Shown piece by piece: positions 23,319 to 25,430 of a DNA stretch of 25,430 nucleotides. The notes beneath the pieces are model-generated. The model worked only from the letters and a program-made list of their open reading frames with translations. It did not search any database and was not told the DNA's origin. The position numbers and the translations under genes were made by a program. The stretch spans positions 1 to 25,430 of the forward strand of contig DASPQV010000003.1 in the NCBI GenBank assembly GCA_035624785.1, written 5' to 3'. Position 1 is the first letter of the stretch; every line of letters begins with the position of its first letter. The stretch comes from JAJZNI01 sp035624785 (lineage in GTDB: Bacteria; Chloroflexota; Dormibacteria; Aeolococcales; Aeolococcaceae).

Positions 23319-24979
23319 CCCGGGTTGCTCCCCTCCCCGGCGGCGAGCGCGAGGGCTCGGGAGAACGGAGGTCGCAGGCCCGCCGCCGTGCGCAGCCACT
23401 CCTCATAGGCGGCCAGGTGAGGGCCGACCGGGAACCTGGAGCGCACCAGGCCCCGGGCGTGTCTAGCCACCCTTGCCCGGGCCGTCGCGCCGGCTGCCAG
23501 GGCACGCTCTAGTCCCTCTTCCAAGGCCGCGAGATCGCCGGGGGCCACGAGCCAGCCGGAGCGGCCGTCCTCCACCAGCTCATCGAGCCCGCCTTCAGCG
23601 GCGCAGACCACGGGCACCCCGCACGACATCGCCTCCAGCACCGTCCGCGGGAGCGGCTCCTCGACCGACGCAGCAACCAGGATGTCGGCTGCTGCGTAAT
23701 GCCGGTGGCGGTCTACGCCGGCGGGAGGGATCCGCACGGCCTCCTCCAGCCCTGCCCGAGCCAGGTAGCGTCGCAGTGCTTGGGGCGCGGGCTCCGGGCC
23801 GGTGCTCGCGAGCATCAGCCGAGCGTCGGGGTGGCGCTTCGAGACGCGGCTCCAGGCCAGCGTGGCGAGGGCCTGCGATGCCCCGGACCCGACCATGTCG
23901 AGGCCCAGGACCACCAAGCCGTCCCCTCCGGACCGGTGGGGGCCACGTTCGGCGCCCGCCCCCGCCTCCTCGCGGCGCCGCTCGATGGCAGCCGCGTCGA
24001 TGCCCGGAGGGATGGTCACCACACGCGGGTGCGCCGCGTCCGCAACCAGCGCCCGTCGTGTCGCCTCGCACTCGACAATCACCAGGCCGCACTCGGCCAG
24101 CGCTGCCTCCATCCGCTCCCTGACGGCGGCCGGACGGGGGAGCCCCGGAGGATCGGCGGCTGGATGACCGGGAAGACCCTCGGTGGCGTGAACCGCCCAG
24201 ACGCAGGGCACGCCCAGCCGGCGCGCCAGATCGGCAGCCGGCAGGTCTCGGAGGGTGTTGCTCAGGAGCAGGTCGTGGCGCTGCGGGGCCAGCCAGGCTG
24301 CCAGCTCGCCGATCCGGCCCTCGTACCCGTCGATGCTGGTGGTGGGGAATCTGCCGCAGATATGGACCGGGATGCCGGATGCCTCCAGCTGCCACCGCAG
24401 CGGACCGTCGGCGGTGGCCACGACCGAGCAGGAGAGGTGGGGCAGGAGCGCCAGCCCCTGGAGCAATTCGACCAGCGAGAGCGAGGGTCCACTCACCTGG
24501 AGCGAGCCGGCCAGGGCCAGAAGCCGCAGCTCACCCGGCGCCGCAGGCGAATCGGCGAACTGTCGCGCCGACAACCGCAGGTCGGTCCTTGCCCTCAGCT
24601 GGGCCGCCCGCCCATCCGGGTCCGGATCGGAGAGGGGTGCCAGCCTGAGGTTCGAGGGCGGCAGGTCGAAGCCCGTGCCGTCGTGTGCCACGACCCTGGC
24701 CCGGACCGTCGCGGATGTCGCTTCTGGTGGGACGGTACCGAGGTCGATCGGGTGCTCGAACCCGCCCAGGCACGCCTCGGGACAGGTGAACGCCCCCTCC
24801 AGGTCGGGACGCGGCACGCCGAGGCGGGCGCGCTCGGTGGGGCCGCCATCCACCGATATCTCGACCCTGCTGACCGGGTCCGGGGCGCAGAGGGCCCACC
24901 CCTGGAGCAGGATGCCGGAACGCTCAACGGCCTCAGCGGGCGCGGGATGATCGATGCTGGCGCCGAGAAGGACGGTCAT
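23315..24979 (-). CDS. GT4-like glycosyltransferase with N-terminal beta-rich module
   Basis: 554 aa. One copy of the module of about 80 aa (about 22-112: LLQGWAL, SRVEISVDGG, ARLGVPRPD, GGFEHPIDLG) precedes a GT-B domain (about 155-530). The EX7E site is present (E441-E449, EPLPRTVLE) with GGLDELVEDGRSGWLV after it. At the donor-binding strand, where relatives have a G-x-R/K pattern with a following Lys (ERKSQ in the other GT4), this protein reads GLDMVGSGAS and lacks both basic residues, so the donor or activity may differ. ATG at 24979 overlaps the upstream stop (ATGA); the frame to 25045 lies inside that gene. Confidence 0.87.
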   Translation of the reverse strand: MTVLLGASIDHPAPAEAVERSGILLQGWALCAPDPVSRVEISVDGGPTERARLGVPRPDLEGAFTCPEACLGGFEHPIDLGTVPPEATSATVRARVVAHDGTGFDLPPSNLRLAPLSDPDPDGRAAQLRARTDLRLSARQFADSPAAPGELRLLALAGSLQVSGPSLSLVELLQGLALLPHLSCSVVATADGPLRWQLEASGIPVHICGRFPTTSIDGYEGRIGELAAWLAPQRHDLLLSNTLRDLPAADLARRLGVPCVWAVHATEGLPGHPAADPPGLPRPAAVRERMEAALAECGLVIVECEATRRALVADAAHPRVVTIPPGIDAAAIERRREEAGAGAERGPHRSGGDGLVVLGLDMVGSGASQALATLAWSRVSKRHPDARLMLASTGPEPAPQALRRYLARAGLEEAVRIPPAGVDRHRHYAAADILVAASVEEPLPRTVLEAMSCGVPVVCAAEGGLDELVEDGRSGWLVAPGDLAALEEGLERALAAGATARARVARHARGLVRSRFPVGPHLAAYEEWLRTAAGLRPPFSRALALAAGEGSNPG

Positions 24980-25430
24980 CGGGGTGCGGGAGCGCGGGCA
25001 CCCGCTGGCGGCCCGCCTGGCCTCGACCTGGTTGCATCCGGCCATCGCGAGTGGAGGCTTCTGGGCCGCTGGCGGGCTCGGCTGGCCAGCGCTGTCTTCA
25101 GTGAGGTCGCCTCAGTCCTCATCTGTTCGACGGCCTCCGCTGCGGTCCAGCGCAGCAGGGCTGCATAGAGGGCCAGGGCCAGGCGCGGGTCGCGCACCGT
25201 GCGAAGGACCTCCTTCCGGAAGATCGCCGGCAGCGCTTGTTCGACCAGCGCCCGGGAGAGCCGGGCGAGCGCGCGCGGATCGAGGCCCTCGTCGAAGGGG
25301 CAGGCGTCGAGCGCATCCACACAGGCCAGCATCAGCATGCTGGTCAGGCACTTGGCGCATCGCCCGCAGTTCCCGTCGGTGTTCTTCTCGTAGCAGACCT
25401 TGAGGCTGGTCAGCGCCTCGGGGTGGTCCG
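24976..25430 (-). CDS. C-terminal part of a cysteine-motif protein (cut by window edge)
   Basis: The reading frame enters from the right edge and ends at 24976 (151 codons visible). The visible start, DHPEALTSLKVCYEKN, leads into NCGRCAKCLTSM, a C ... C-x-x-C-x-x-C cluster likely to bind zinc or iron. A helical region follows, with an Arg/Pro-rich tail. This cysteine block resembles the end of uncharacterised proteins, some PP-loop/ExsB-like, found in polysaccharide loci; that is memory, not a search. An ATG at 25338 is internal, not the real start. It overlaps the GT4 start by 4 bp and heads the visible part of the operon. Confidence 0.7.
   Translation of the reverse strand, partial: DHPEALTSLKVCYEKNTDGNCGRCAKCLTSMLMLACVDALDACPFDEGLDPRALARLSRALVEQALPAIFRKEVLRTVRDPRLALALYAALLRWTAAEAVEQMRTEATSLKTALASRARQRPRSLHSRWPDATRSRPGGPPAGARAPAPR

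Overview
This is a high-GC bacterial window, roughly 70% G+C by eye. The gene families point to an actinomycete-like or Chloroflexota/Dormibacterota-like organism: a deazaflavin (F420)-dependent nitroreductase-family protein, an ArsR/AHSA1 pair, a GbsR/MarR-controlled ABC exporter, and repeated promoters with a TAnnnT -10 box only 6-7 nt before the start codon (leaderless mRNAs). No marker gene fixes the phylum. No CRISPR array, insertion sequence or phage gene was seen.

Layout. 58-2339 (minus): an OmpR-type response regulator and its histidine kinase. 2340-2646: a shared divergent control region with an AT-rich dyad and an 11-bp-period direct repeat. 2647-5218 (plus): three ATGA-overlapped genes, namely a small protein with a type-VII-substrate-like N-terminus, a lipoprotein and a secreted protein with a PKD-like motif. 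5358-7085 (minus): a GT39-like membrane glycosyltransferase, followed by a frameshifted GT4 glycosyltransferase remnant (about 7182-7640). 7831-9634 (plus): a PAP2/IPC-synthase-like phosphatase and a PHP phosphoesterase, then the C-terminal stump of a methyltransferase.

9899-10886 (minus): DNA-3-methyladenine glycosylase I and a VOC protein. 10938-14016 (minus): regulator, ATPase and permease of an ABC exporter. 14170-14245: tRNA-Lys(CTT). 14422-16019 (plus): a conserved hypothetical and an alpha/beta hydrolase. 16204-17445 (minus): an ArsR regulator with two SRPBCC proteins. 17556-18721 (minus): a DUF2461 protein and a deazaflavin-dependent oxidoreductase. 18899-25430 (minus): a surface-polysaccharide block with two GT4 glycosyltransferases, a nucleotide-sugar epimerase, a polysaccharide pyruvyl transferase and a protein cut by the window edge.

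How it fits together. The right end and the GT39/PAP2/PHP segment both look like envelope glycan or lipid modification. The two-component system faces an uncharacterised secreted cassette that it may control. The least explained parts are that cassette, a beta-rich module repeated at the front of both intact GT4 enzymes, and a hairpin that places the kinase Shine-Dalgarno in its loop. Everything here comes from reading the sequence; no database search was run.
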